Part shown: positions 16,901 through 26,233 of the stretch, piece after piece | Layout of the letters: each line of letters starts with the position of its first letter | Numbering within the stretch: position 1 is the first letter of the stretch | From: Polycyclovorans sp046565985 | GTDB lineage: Bacteria; Pseudomonadota; Gammaproteobacteria; Nevskiales; Nevskiaceae | Direction of reading: 5' to 3' | DNA: 37,794 nucleotides | Assembly (NCBI GenBank): GCA_046565985.1 | Contig: JBKHXN010000126.1 | Span: 1 to 37,794, forward strand | The notes under the pieces: model-generated | Seen by the model: only the letters and a program-made list of their open reading frames with translations | Told to the model about the DNA's origin: nothing | The model's database searches: none | Translations under genes and position numbers: made by a program

Positions 16901-18702
16901 CACAGCGCCGGGCCGCTGGCCGGCCGGATCTCGGTGGGTGTCTGGCGCGCGACCCGCAGCCCGAAATGCTCCAGCGTGGGCAGCACGTCGGACAGCGCCA
17001 CGGGTTTGTCCCAGGCGTAGAGCTTGAGACAGGTGGCACAGACCGCGCCGGCCGTGTCCAGATCTTCCACTACCAGCCGGGGCAGCAGCGGGGTGTCGGC
17101 GCCCAGGCGTGCCAGGTACTCCACGTCGGCCAGCGCCTCGGTGGGGGATTGCGCCTCGGTGTAGGCCAGGGGAAAGGCGTCGGCAAAACGCGGCGCGCTG
17201 CCGGCTAGCGGGCTGCGCAGCAGCAGGTCGCGCAGCTGCTCGCGCCAGCTGCGGGTGGCACTGAGCAGCCGCTGTTCCACCGCTGCCGGCGCCAGCTCGA
17301 TCCGCGTTCCCGGTGGCGTACGCACGATGAAGTGGATGCGCGCCAGCGGGCCGCGCGGAAAATCCACCTGGCGTTCCACCGACTGGCCGTTGCAGACCTG
17401 CATGAGCTCCTGCTCGATGCGGTCGCGCACCTCGCGCGAGTAGCGGTCGCGCGGCAGGTAGACCAGGCAGGAATAGAAGCGGCCGTAACGGTCGCGGCGC
17501 ATGAACAGCTTGAGCTGGTGCCGGTCACGCAGGCTCTGGATGCCCATGCAGGTCTGGTAGAGCTCCTCCTCGGAGGACTGCCAGAGCTCGTCGCGGGGCA
17601 GCAGGTGCATGGTGTCGCGCAGGCTCTTCCCGGAATGCGAGTGCTCCGGCAGGCGCGAGCGCTGCATGACGTATTCCGCCTTGCGGCGGATCAGCGGGAT
17701 ATGACGGGGGCGCTCGGTGTAGGTGTCGGTGGTGAACAGCCCCAGGAAGCGGCAGGTGCCGGCCACGCTGCCGTCGGGCGCGAAGCGCTTGACCGAGATC
17801 ACGTCCATGTAATCCGGATGGTGGAGCGGCGAGCGATGGTTGGCCTTGGTGACCACCACCAGGCGCGTGGAGTCGGCGTACTTGTCCATCTCCGCGCGCG
17901 GCGCGATGAGCTCGTCCGGGTCGGCGAAGCGGCCACCCTGGCGGGACAGGCCGAGCGCCGAGGTGGCATCGGTGACGAAATGCGGGCGCCCTTCGGGCCC
18001 GCTGCGCACCTGCGCCTCGGTATAGCCGAGGAAAGTGAAGTGACTGTCGTCCAGCCAGCGCAGAAAGGCACGGGCTTCGTCAAACTCCGCGGCGTCGGCG
18101 CCGGCCGGAACCTGCTCCAGACTCGCGGCCAGGGCCTGCAGCCGCTCGCGCATGGCCGGGAAGTCGCTCACCACTTGCGTCAGGTCTTCCAGCACGCCCT
18201 GGATCTGCGCCTGCAGTCGCGGGTAGGCACCGTCTTCCGGCAGGGCTTCGAACTCGACGTGCACCAGCGACTCCGCCTGTCCCTTCGCGCCCAGTCCGGC
18301 ATAGGCGCCGCCGGGCTTGCGCTGCACGCTGAGGATGGGGTGCACCGTCCAGTCCACCGGCACGCCGAGGTTGCGGATGCACAGATGCAGGGTATCGACG
18401 AGGAAGGGCTTGTCCTCGGTGCAGGTCTGCACGGCGGCCAGTCCGGCGTTATCGCGCGGCGGCAGCACCTGCACGCGGGTCTGCCCCGGCTGGCGCGTCT
18501 GGCACAGGGCAAAGTGCGCGCGCGCGATGCGGATCAGCTCCTCGGGGGTGCGGGCGCGCAGGATGTCCAGCGCCACGGTTTCAAAGTAGGCGCGGACGAA
18601 GGCGGTGAAGGCCTTGCGCTCCGCAGGCGGGCTATCCGCCGCCGCCTGTGTCTGCAGCTGGGCGAGCAGTTCCTCCTGCTCCGGCTGCGTGCCATCGTTC
18701 AT
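13927..18702 (-). CDS. gdhB: NAD-specific glutamate dehydrogenase (large, GDH-180 type)
   Basis: This 1591-residue enzyme belongs to the L_180 class described in Streptomyces and Pseudomonas. It oxidatively deaminates glutamate to 2-oxoglutarate, mainly for catabolism. A long N-terminal regulatory region with ACT-like segments occupies about residues 1-700. The catalytic core follows: RGGLRWSDRPQDFRTEV near 794, KAQMVKNAVIVPVGAKGGF near 816-835, and the nucleotide-binding GIGDMSGDVFGNGML near 962. The C-terminal domain has GGVHSSDREVNIKI and LTRPELSVLLAYSK. AGGAGG precedes the ATG. Large enzymes of this class are often allosterically controlled. It is convergent with the phzF-family gene and stands alone. 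Confidence 0.97.
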   Translation of the reverse strand: MNDGTQPEQEELLAQLQTQAAADSPPAERKAFTAFVRAYFETVALDILRARTPEELIRIARAHFALCQTRQPGQTRVQVLPPRDNAGLAAVQTCTEDKPFLVDTLHLCIRNLGVPVDWTVHPILSVQRKPGGAYAGLGAKGQAESLVHVEFEALPEDGAYPRLQAQIQGVLEDLTQVVSDFPAMRERLQALAASLEQVPAGADAAEFDEARAFLRWLDDSHFTFLGYTEAQVRSGPEGRPHFVTDATSALGLSRQGGRFADPDELIAPRAEMDKYADSTRLVVVTKANHRSPLHHPDYMDVISVKRFAPDGSVAGTCRFLGLFTTDTYTERPRHIPLIRRKAEYVMQRSRLPEHSHSGKSLRDTMHLLPRDELWQSSEEELYQTCMGIQSLRDRHQLKLFMRRDRYGRFYSCLVYLPRDRYSREVRDRIEQELMQVCNGQSVERQVDFPRGPLARIHFIVRTPPGTRIELAPAAVEQRLLSATRSWREQLRDLLLRSPLAGSAPRFADAFPLAYTEAQSPTEALADVEYLARLGADTPLLPRLVVEDLDTAGAVCATCLKLYAWDKPVALSDVLPTLEHFGLRVARQTPTEIRPASGPALWIQTFEIRSTASCELSPQAQKAQFEPAFLQTWRGETENDGLNRLILAAGLDSRQVSALRMMTRYLIQTGLPYSQAYMEQLLAEHAPVARLLVQLFSARFDPALAPEQRNSQGIRLAQELDTRLDAVASLDADRVLRAYLSVVRAGLRTNYFLGRPYISLKLDPRKVPELPQPLPMFEIFVYAPEVEGVHLRGGKVARGGLRWSDRPQDFRTEVLGLMKAQMVKNAVIVPVGAKGGFVVKRGDPGDREAWLKTGIACYQTFLRGLLDITDNRVGDAVVTPDGVVRHDEDDPYLVVAADKGTASFSDIANALAAEYGFWLGDAFASGGSAGYDHKKMGITARGAWESVKRHFREMGKNIQEQPFTVFGIGDMSGDVFGNGMLLSRQIRLIAAFDHRHIFLDPDPDPARSFAERQRLFALPRSSWDDYDKSLISAGGGVYPRSAKSIRLSPQAQAALDVRAETVTPAELIRIILKSPAELFWNGGIGTYVKASSQSHQDAGDRANDAVRVNGRELRCKVVGEGGNLGFTQAGRIEYALHSGRINTDAIDNAGGVHSSDREVNIKIPLNQLMAEGRLDRQQRDPLLAAMTDDIVRFVLRDNEVQSAAISMLEHRAAQRLDEHAHLIRTLERDGLVNRAIECLPDEEELKERRREGRGLTRPELSVLLAYSKISLYTAMLESSVPDDPYFEIDLLANFPPLLVEQFRDALVRHRLRREIIATLLTNAVVNRMGSAFSHRMAQDHGMPRAEIIRAYASAHRIYDGDRYWRAIEQLDNRVPASLQYQLLERTAGLLKHATGWLLHPRMTRRTVGDNVSFFERSVAEVEALLPDLLPASYREEWSRAAAALIAEGVPAELANRMASTRVLGSALDIVELAHAAKVPLAEAATVYFETGERFHMPWIYAAINGLQVNGQWHALARGNLRGDAYRLQRMLAEHILEHPGENAAQRIQAWAEPHQDRVAFAENRLRELRNSGTVDFMGLVVAVRELRKLRKI

Positions 18703-18845
18703 GGCTCCTCCTGAGTCTGGCTACGCTCTTGTTGCCGGGGAGTATAGACGCAGCCCTGGTCCGGGCCCCGGAACCGGGGGTTTTCCCGGGGTGGCGTCAG
18801 CCGGCGCGCGCGGGGGCTGGCGCCCGGGCAGCGGGTTGAATTTGA
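18703..18845. other. gdhB upstream spacer
   Basis: About 140 bases with no gene I can support. The gdhB ribosome-binding site lies at its left edge and a promoter presumably lies within it, but no clear -35/-10 pair is visible. Short plus-strand open frames here look like GC-rich noise. Confidence 0.4.
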
Positions 18846-18960
18846 AAATGGGGGCTCGGAGAGATTCGACAAAGCGCGCAGGGACGCGCGATTTGCGTGA
18901 GGCGCAGCCGAATCCCGCAGGGACATGGGGCAGGGATGCCCCATGCCACTCCCGACCCCT
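18846..18960 (-). pseudogene. Interrupted 3'-terminal remnant of a tRNA-Arg gene
   Basis: Bases 18846-18869 match 19014-19038 of the intact tRNA-Arg with one base missing (the discriminator position). They cover the encoded CCA, the 3' acceptor strand and the distal T-arm. Bases 18948-18960 match 19039-19051 exactly, covering the rest of the T-arm and the variable region. Between them lie 78 extra bases (18870-18947). The anticodon arm, D-arm and 5' acceptor strand are absent. This looks like a third tRNA-Arg copy, interrupted in the T-loop and then lost 5' of the variable region, or a tRNA-derived repeat. It cannot give a functional tRNA. Confidence 0.7.
18870..18947. repeat. 78-bp hairpin-rich insert within the tRNA-Arg remnant
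   Basis: The insert contains three copies of GCAGGGA(C/T) at 18878-18885, 18917-18924 and 18930-18937. It also holds a perfect 9-bp hairpin, CATGGGGCA-GGGA-TGCCCCATG (18924-18945), and a near-perfect stem AAAGCGCG/CGCGATTT (18871-18893). A further stem, GCCGCC-GCA-GGCGGC, follows at 18961-18975. There is no coding potential. The structure resembles REP-like or small mobile palindromic elements; I cannot name a known family. Confidence 0.55.
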
Positions 18961-19016
18961 GCCGCCGCAGGCGGCTGAAGTTGGCGTGAAAGGTGGGTAA
19001 GCGGATAAGGGTTAAA

Positions 19017-19093
19017 TGGTGGGCTCGGAGAGATTCGAACTCCCGACCCCTTAGTTCGTAGCCAAGTGCTCTATCCAGCTGAGCTACGAGCCC
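19017..19093 (-). tRNA. tRNA-Arg (anticodon ACG)
   Basis: The minus strand folds as a cloverleaf. The acceptor is GGGCTCG/CGAGCCC and the D-arm contains AGCTGGATAGA. The anticodon stem CTTGG/CTAAG holds loop CTACGAA (anticodon ACG), and the T-arm is GGGAG-TTCGAAT-CTCTC. The discriminator is A and CCA is encoded (19017-19019). It is 77 bases long and the last of the three tRNAs downstream of csrA. Confidence 0.97.
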
Positions 19094-19126
19094 ACACGTT
19101 CAACCTGAATCATGAAACCGTGCAAA

Positions 19127-19219
19127 TGGCGGAGAGTGAGGGATTCGAACCCTCGATAAGGCTATAAACCCTATACGCCCTTAGCAGGGGCGCGCCTTCG
19201 TCCACTCGGCCAACTCTCC
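19127..19219 (-). tRNA. tRNA-Ser (anticodon GCT)
   Basis: The minus strand folds as a class II tRNA of 93 bases. The acceptor is GGAGAGT/ACTCTCC and the anticodon loop CTGCTAA carries GCT. It has a long serine-type variable arm and T-loop TTCGAAT. The discriminator is G and CCA is encoded (19127-19129). The csrA-tRNA-Ser-tRNA-Arg arrangement also occurs in E. coli (csrA-serV-argV). Confidence 0.97.
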
Positions 19220-19243
19220 GTTATCGGCGTCTCTTGGTGGCCA

Positions 19244-19320
19244 TGGTGCGCCCGGAAGGATTCGAACCTCCGACCCCCTAGTTCGTAGCCAGGTGCTCTA
19301 TCCAGCTGAGCTACGGGCGC
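19244..19320 (-). tRNA. tRNA-Arg (anticodon ACG), second copy
   Basis: The minus strand gives a 77-base cloverleaf. The acceptor is GCGCCCG/CGGGCGC, the anticodon stem CCTGG/CTAGG has loop CTACGAA (ACG), and the T-arm is GGAGG-TTCGAAT-CCTTC. CCA is encoded (19244-19246). It shares the D-arm and anticodon loop with the copy at 19017 but differs in the acceptor and T stems, so the two are diverged duplicates. Confidence 0.97.
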
Positions 19321-19395
19321 GTGATGAGCCGAGGGGTCTAACGCCCTCAAGAGGGGCGGGATTCTAGCCGCAGGCGCGCGGAAGGTAAAGGAATA

Positions 19396-19584
19396 TCAGG
19401 CGTCGCCGGTATCCTGCGCGGCACCGCTGCGGATGCGCTCGAGGATTTCCTCGCGGTGCACCGAGATTTCGCGCGGGGCCTTGACGCCCAGCCGCACCTG
19501 GCCGCCCTTCATGCCCAGTACGGTGATGATGATGTCGTCGCCGATCACGACCGTTTCGCCGACACGTCTTGTGAGAATCAACAT
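19396..19584 (-). CDS. csrA: Carbon storage regulator CsrA (RsmA)
   Basis: CsrA is a small dimeric RNA-binding protein that blocks or stabilises target mRNAs at GGA-containing hairpins. It controls carbon flow, motility and biofilm formation. The 62-residue sequence is typical: MLILTRRVGETVVIGDDIIITVLGMKGGQVRLGVKAP, then REISVHREEI with the RNA-contacting Arg. AAGGAG lies upstream of the ATG. It sits between lysC and the Ser/Arg tRNA genes, a conserved gammaproteobacterial neighbourhood. The 83-bp spacer after lysC may hold its promoter. Confidence 0.97.
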   Translation of the reverse strand: MLILTRRVGETVVIGDDIIITVLGMKGGQVRLGVKAPREISVHREEILERIRSGAAQDTGDA

Positions 19585-19667
19585 GGTGTGCTCCTTGCTG
19601 GCCCAGAGTCTGAGCCTGGCTATACGAGCGAAACAGCCGTACAGATGCCCTGCAGGCTGTGCATAAG

Positions 19668-20894
19668 TCAGGCGGCGGGCGCGCCCTCCAGGCCGAAGGA
19701 TTTGTGCAGGGTGCGTACCGCCAGCTCCAGATAAATCTCGTCGATCACCACGGAAATCTTGATCTCCGAGGTGGAGATCATGCGGATGTTGATGCCGGCG
19801 CCGGCCAGCGCCTTGAACATCTGGCTGGCAATGCCTGCGTGGCTGCGCATGCCCACGCCCACCAGCGAGACCTTGACGATGTCGGTCGCCCCCTTCACGC
19901 CCTTGGCGCCCAGGTTGGCGGCCACCTTGCGGCTGACTTCCAGCGCGCGCTCGTAGTCGTTGCGGTGCACGGTGAAGGTGAAGTCGGTGGTGCCGTCGGC
20001 GGCCACGTTCTGCACGATCATGTCAATTTCAATATTGGCCTCTCCCACCGGTCCGAGGATGGCGGCGGCGATGCCGGGGCGGTCGGGCACGCCGGCGACG
20101 GTGAGCTGGGCCTCGTCCCGGTTGAAGGCGATGCCGGAGATCAGGGGGTCTTCCACGTTGGTGTCCTCTAGCGTGATCAGGGTGCCGGGGCCGTCCACGA
20201 AGGTTGACAGCACGCGCAGCGGAACCTTGTACTTGCCGGCAAATTCCACCGAGCGGATCTGCAGCACCTTGGAACCGAGGCTGGCCATTTCCAGCATTTC
20301 CTCGAAGGTGATGCGCGCCAGGCGCCGCGCCTTGGGCTCTACCCGCGGGTCAGTGGTGTAGACCCCGTCCACGTCGGTATAGATCTGGCACTCGTCGGCC
20401 TTCAGCGCGGCGGCGAGCGCCACGCCCGTGGTATCGGAGCCGCCCCGGCCCAGGGTGGTGATGTTGCCGTCCACGTCCACGCCCTGGAAGCCGGCCACCA
20501 CCGGCACGATGCCGGCCTGGCAGTCGGCCAGCAGGCGCTCGCTGTCGATGCGCTGGATGCGCGCCTTCATGTGCGCGTTGTCGGTATGGATGCCGACCTG
20601 GTGCCCGGTATAGGAGCGCGCGCGCAGGCCGCGCTTTTCCAGCGCCAGCGCCAGCAGGCCGATGGTGACCTGCTCGCCGGTGGCGGCGATCTGGTCGTAC
20701 TCGCGGGCGCTGCCGCGCGGGTGGATGCTGCGCGCGAGCTTGATCAGGCGGTCGGTCTCGCCGCTCATGGCCGAGACCACGACGACCACCTGGTCGCCGC
20801 GTTCATGGAACCCGGCGACCTTGTTGGCGACGTGCTCGATACGCTCCACCGAGCCCATCGAGGTGCCGCCGTATTTCTGAACGATGAGTGCCAT
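19668..20894 (-). CDS. lysC: Aspartate kinase
   Basis: Aspartate kinase makes aspartyl phosphate, the first step to lysine, threonine, methionine and diaminopimelate. The start at 20894 gives 408 residues beginning MALIVQKYGGTSMGSVERI, the standard N-terminus; a longer frame upstream runs through a repeat and is rejected. The kinase domain has the KYGGTS motif and TLGRGGSDTTGVALAAAL. Two C-terminal ACT domains follow from about residue 265 (TVAGVPDRPGIAAAILG and VSLVGVGMRSHAGIASQMF), as in monofunctional, feedback-inhibited enzymes. The organisation resembles Pseudomonas alaS-lysC-csrA. The ribosome-binding site is weak (GAGAAG). Confidence 0.96.
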   Translation of the reverse strand: MALIVQKYGGTSMGSVERIEHVANKVAGFHERGDQVVVVVSAMSGETDRLIKLARSIHPRGSAREYDQIAATGEQVTIGLLALALEKRGLRARSYTGHQVGIHTDNAHMKARIQRIDSERLLADCQAGIVPVVAGFQGVDVDGNITTLGRGGSDTTGVALAAALKADECQIYTDVDGVYTTDPRVEPKARRLARITFEEMLEMASLGSKVLQIRSVEFAGKYKVPLRVLSTFVDGPGTLITLEDTNVEDPLISGIAFNRDEAQLTVAGVPDRPGIAAAILGPVGEANIEIDMIVQNVAADGTTDFTFTVHRNDYERALEVSRKVAANLGAKGVKGATDIVKVSLVGVGMRSHAGIASQMFKALAGAGINIRMISTSEIKISVVIDEIYLELAVRTLHKSFGLEGAPAA

Positions 20895-20925
20895 TAACGT
20901 GCTTCTCGCATCGCGAGTCCTGAGT

Positions 20926-21048
20926 CCCTCTCCCACCGGGAGAGGGGGGGGCCGTCCGCGGCGCGGACGGTGGGGTGAGGGAGAGATCGCCGCGTTCCAG
21001 GGCAATAGCCGACACCGCCGAACTGCGGCGATCTTTCCCGCAAGCGGG
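20926..21048. repeat. Nested-palindrome intergenic repeat between alaS and lysC
   Basis: Four inverted repeats are packed into about 120 bases. They are CCCTCTCCC-ACC-GGGAGAGGG (20926-20946), CCGTCCGCG-G-CGCGGACGG (20952-20970), CCCGC-AA-GCGGG (21037-21048), and AGATCGCCGC (20984-20993) with its exact reverse complement (21025-21034). The CCCTCTCCC/GGGAGAGGG and GGTGGGGTGAGGGAG motifs resemble dispersed intergenic repeats of GC-rich proteobacteria. It would form a multi-stem structure in the alaS-lysC transcript. Dispersal cannot be tested from one window. Confidence 0.7.
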
Positions 21049-21072
21049 AGAGGGAACTGCAACCGATGAACA

Positions 21073-23703
<2,631 letters not shown>

Positions 23704-23770
23704 GGTCGGGACGGGGCAAAAAGGGCGCATAGCGTAGCCAAAAGCGTGCGTAAACTCACGTTTTCCCCTG

Positions 23771-23803
23771 GCCCGGCCCGCCGCACCGGCGGCGGGGCCG
23801 GGC
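23771..23803. other. GC-rich hairpin in the alaS/rpoN divergent spacer
   Basis: GCCCGGCC (23771-23778) pairs exactly with GGCCGGGC (23796-23803), with further imperfect pairing inside. It could be a 5' leader structure for alaS. A possible -10 for rpoN, TACAAT, lies at 23847-23852 to its right, without a good -35. Confidence 0.4.
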
Positions 23804-23884
23804 GGCTGACGGGCCGGCCCCTAGCAAAGATCGTACCCGCTCCGCATACAATGCGGGCATGAACGCGGGTCACGACGTCGGCGC

Positions 23885-25351
23885 ATGAAGGCCTCCCTGG
23901 GGCTGCGGCTGGGCCAATCCCTGGCCATGACACCTGCCCTGCAGCAGGCGATCCGTCTGTTGCAGCTCTCCAGCCTGGACCTGCAGCAGGAAATCCAGCA
24001 GGCGCTGGATTCCAACCTCATGCTGGAGCTGGAGGAGGACGAGGCCGAGCCCGCCGTCGCCGAGACCGCCGACACGGCCGAGGCGGATGCGCAGGCGGAG
24101 AGCGAGCCGGAGGCCGCCGGCATCCAGGTGGACGATCACGCCGCGATCCCCGAGGACATGCCGGTGGACGCGGAATGGAGCGATGTCTATGACAGCGCCC
24201 CGGCCACCGGCAGCGGCGCCGACGACGACGAGACCCGCGATTTTCTCCAGGCCAACCTGCACACCGGCACCAGCCTGCACGAGCATCTGACCTGGCAGGC
24301 GCAGCTGGCCTCGCTGGATCCGCTGGAAGCCGAGATCGCCCTGCACCTGATTGATTCCATCGACGACGAGGGCTATCTCCAGGACTGGGACGAACTCTCG
24401 GCGCGCCTGGCCGCCCTGCCGGGCGCCGATGCCGGCCGGGTGGCGCGGGTGCTGCGGCTGGTGCAGGACTTCGATCCCCCGGGGGTGGGGGCGCGCAGCC
24501 TGGAAGAATGCCTGCGCCTGCAGCTGCTGCAGCTGCCCGCAGCCACCAGCGGCCGGGACGCGGCGCTGCAACTGGTGGCCGCGCACCTGCCGCTGCTGGC
24601 GCGTCACGACGAGGCCGGCATCGCCCGCGCCCTGGGGCTCACCCCGGAGCAGGCGCACGACGCGCTGCTGTTGGTACAGTCCTTGCAGCCCCATCCCGGA
24701 CGCCCGTTCCAGCGGCATGAAGACGGCTATGTGGCGCCGGACGTGTTTGTGCAGAAACGTAACGGCCGCTGGCGGGTCTTCCTAAATCCGGAACATGCGC
24801 CCAGACTGAGGGTCAACGGGTACTACCAGGGATTGATCAAGCGTGCCGACAGCTCGCGCGACCAGCTCACCCTCAAGAACCACCTGCAGGAGGCTCGCTA
24901 CTTCATCAATGCGCTCGAATCCCGCAACGAAACCCTGCTGCGTGTGGCCCAGTGCATTGTCGAGGAGCAGCGCGCGTTCCTGGAATACGGCGAAGAGGCG
25001 ATGCGTCCGCTGGTGCTGCGGGATGTCTCCGAGCAGCTGGGCATACATGAGTCCACGGTTTCCCGCGCCACGGCCAACAAGTATCTGCATACCCCGCGCG
25101 GCCTGTTCGAGCTCAAGTATTTCTTCTCCAGCCACGTTGCCACTACCCAGGGCGGCGTGGCCTCTGCCACGGCGATCCAGGCCATGATCAAGCGCCTGAT
25201 CGCGGCGGAAGACCTGACCCGGCCGCTGTCCGATTCCACCCTGGCCGAGCGGCTGCTCAAGGACGGCATCCAGGTTGCCCGCCGCACGGTGGCCAAGTAT
25301 CGCGAGGGACTGGGCATACCGCCCTCCCATGAGCGTAAACCGCCGGGCTGA
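23885..25351 (+). CDS. rpoN: RNA polymerase sigma-54 factor
   Basis: Sigma-54 directs RNA polymerase to -24/-12 promoters and needs enhancer-binding ATPases to open DNA. The 488 residues show region I (LRLGQSLAMTPALQQAIRLLQLSSLDLQQEI), then an acidic linker at about residues 49-115 rich in Asp/Glu. The core-binding domain follows. A helix-turn-helix lies at about 377-400 (LRDVSEQLGIHESTVSRATANKY) and the RpoN box ARRTVAKYRE at about 465-474. It heads the conserved hpf-ptsN-hprK-rapZ cluster. The usual upstream neighbour lptB is absent; alaS is divergent instead. Confidence 0.97.
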   Translation: MKASLGLRLGQSLAMTPALQQAIRLLQLSSLDLQQEIQQALDSNLMLELEEDEAEPAVAETADTAEADAQAESEPEAAGIQVDDHAAIPEDMPVDAEWSDVYDSAPATGSGADDDETRDFLQANLHTGTSLHEHLTWQAQLASLDPLEAEIALHLIDSIDDEGYLQDWDELSARLAALPGADAGRVARVLRLVQDFDPPGVGARSLEECLRLQLLQLPAATSGRDAALQLVAAHLPLLARHDEAGIARALGLTPEQAHDALLLVQSLQPHPGRPFQRHEDGYVAPDVFVQKRNGRWRVFLNPEHAPRLRVNGYYQGLIKRADSSRDQLTLKNHLQEARYFINALESRNETLLRVAQCIVEEQRAFLEYGEEAMRPLVLRDVSEQLGIHESTVSRATANKYLHTPRGLFELKYFFSSHVATTQGGVASATAIQAMIKRLIAAEDLTRPLSDSTLAERLLKDGIQVARRTVAKYREGLGIPPSHERKPPG

Positions 25352-25379
25352 ACCCGGCACGTCCACAAAGGAGTCCACG

Positions 25380-25703
25380 ATGAATCTGAACATCTCCGGT
25401 CACCACCTCGATCTCACCCCGCCGCTGCGGGATTACGTGAAGGACAAGCTCAAGCGGGTGGAACGGCACTTCGATCATCTGATCAGCGCCGAGGTGGTGC
25501 TCAGTGTGGAGAAGGACCGCCAGACCGCGGAAGCCAACCTCCACGCCAGCGGCGCCGACCTGCACGCCGAGGCGACCGAGCCGGACATGTACGTGGCCAT
25601 TGACGCCCTGGTGGACAAGCTCGACCAGCAGATCCGCAAGCACAAGGAAAAGCTGCGCAACCACCACCACCACGAAGCGCACAAGCGCATGGCGCTGCAG
25701 TAA
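25380..25703 (+). CDS. hpf: Ribosome hibernation promoting factor (short HPF)
   Basis: Short HPF binds in the 30S decoding channel and helps form inactive 100S ribosome dimers in stationary phase. The 107-residue protein starts at the ATG at 25380, preceded by AAAGGAG. It has the YfiA/HPF fold pattern MNLNISGHHLDLTPPLRDYVKDKLKRVERHFDH and a basic helical C-terminus ending in a histidine-rich NHHHHEAHKRMALQ tail. No long C-terminal dimerisation domain is present. It lies 28 bp after rpoN, a conserved position, and is followed by a UUCG-capped hairpin that may end part of the transcript. Confidence 0.95.
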   Translation: MNLNISGHHLDLTPPLRDYVKDKLKRVERHFDHLISAEVVLSVEKDRQTAEANLHASGADLHAEATEPDMYVAIDALVDKLDQQIRKHKEKLRNHHHHEAHKRMALQ

Positions 25704-25716
25704 GATGCGCTGATCC

Positions 25717-25747
25717 GGGCCCGGCTTCGGCCGGGCCCTTCTTATTT
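25717..25747 (+). terminator. Intrinsic terminator/attenuator between hpf and ptsN
   Basis: GGGCCCGGC (25717-25725), a TTCG tetraloop and GCCGGGCCC (25730-25738) form a perfect 9-bp stem, followed by TTCTTATTT. The U-tract is interrupted, so read-through into ptsN is likely and the element may split hpf from the PTS genes only partly. Confidence 0.75.
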
Positions 25748-25767
25748 GGACGGGATGAGACCTGCGC

Positions 25768-26229
25768 ATGAAAATCAGTGAAATCCTCGCCGCCGACCGC
25801 GTGATCAGCGGCGTCACCTTCACCAGCAAGAAAAAGGCCCTGGAAGAACTCAGCAAGCTGCTGGGTCGGGGCGCCCCCTCGGTGGCCTCGGCGGATATCC
25901 TCATCAGTCTCGCCAGCCGCGAGAAGCTGGGTAGCACCGGCCTGGGTCACGGGGTGGCCATCCCGCACGGCCGCATGGCCGGCGTGCAGAACAGCGTGGG
26001 CGCGTTCATGCGGCTCAAGCATCCGCTGGAATACGACGCCCACGACGGCAATCCGGTGGACCTGATCTTCGGCCTGCTGGTGCCGCAGAACGCTACCGAG
26101 GCGCATCTCAAGCATCTCGCCGCCATCGCCGAGCTGTTCTCCGACGAAGCCATGTGCAAGCAGCTGCGTGCCGCGGCCGACGATGCCGCGCTCTACGGCC
26201 TGATTGCGCATTACACCCCGGCGGCCTGA
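25768..26229 (+). CDS. ptsN: PTS EIIA-Ntr
   Basis: EIIA-Ntr is the terminal phospho-acceptor of the nitrogen-related phosphotransferase chain and acts as a regulator (potassium transport and stress are known targets in other species). The 153 residues contain the phosphorylated histidine in GLGHGVAIPHGRM (His67). The fold pattern DLIFGLLVPQNATEAHLKHLAAIAELF follows. No EIIB or EIIC is encoded nearby, consistent with signalling rather than sugar uptake. It follows the hpf terminator, and the HPr kinase gene begins within a few bases of its stop or overlaps it. Confidence 0.96.
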   Translation: MKISEILAADRVISGVTFTSKKKALEELSKLLGRGAPSVASADILISLASREKLGSTGLGHGVAIPHGRMAGVQNSVGAFMRLKHPLEYDAHDGNPVDLIFGLLVPQNATEAHLKHLAAIAELFSDEAMCKQLRAAADDAALYGLIAHYTPAA

Positions 26230-26233
26230 ATCC

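Noticed and set aside
18605..19000. Short plus-strand frame across the gdhB start and the tRNA remnant
   Set aside because: It has no ribosome-binding site or family pattern, and it overlaps the gdhB start and non-coding tRNA-like sequence.
19017..19320. tRNA group as an integrative-element attachment site
   Set aside because: The three intact tRNAs are tightly spaced with no integrase or direct repeats nearby; only the small interrupted remnant hints at insertion.
23704..23730. ATG at 23730 as the alaS start
   Set aside because: It adds nine non-conserved residues; GTG at 23703 gives the standard NSNELR N-terminus and the usual length. Neither has a strong ribosome-binding site, so this is a preference rather than proof.
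25660..25700. Histidine run at the C-terminus of HPF as a possible artificial tag or metal sensor
   Set aside because: His-rich tails are common in natural short HPF proteins, and the surrounding sequence is normal.
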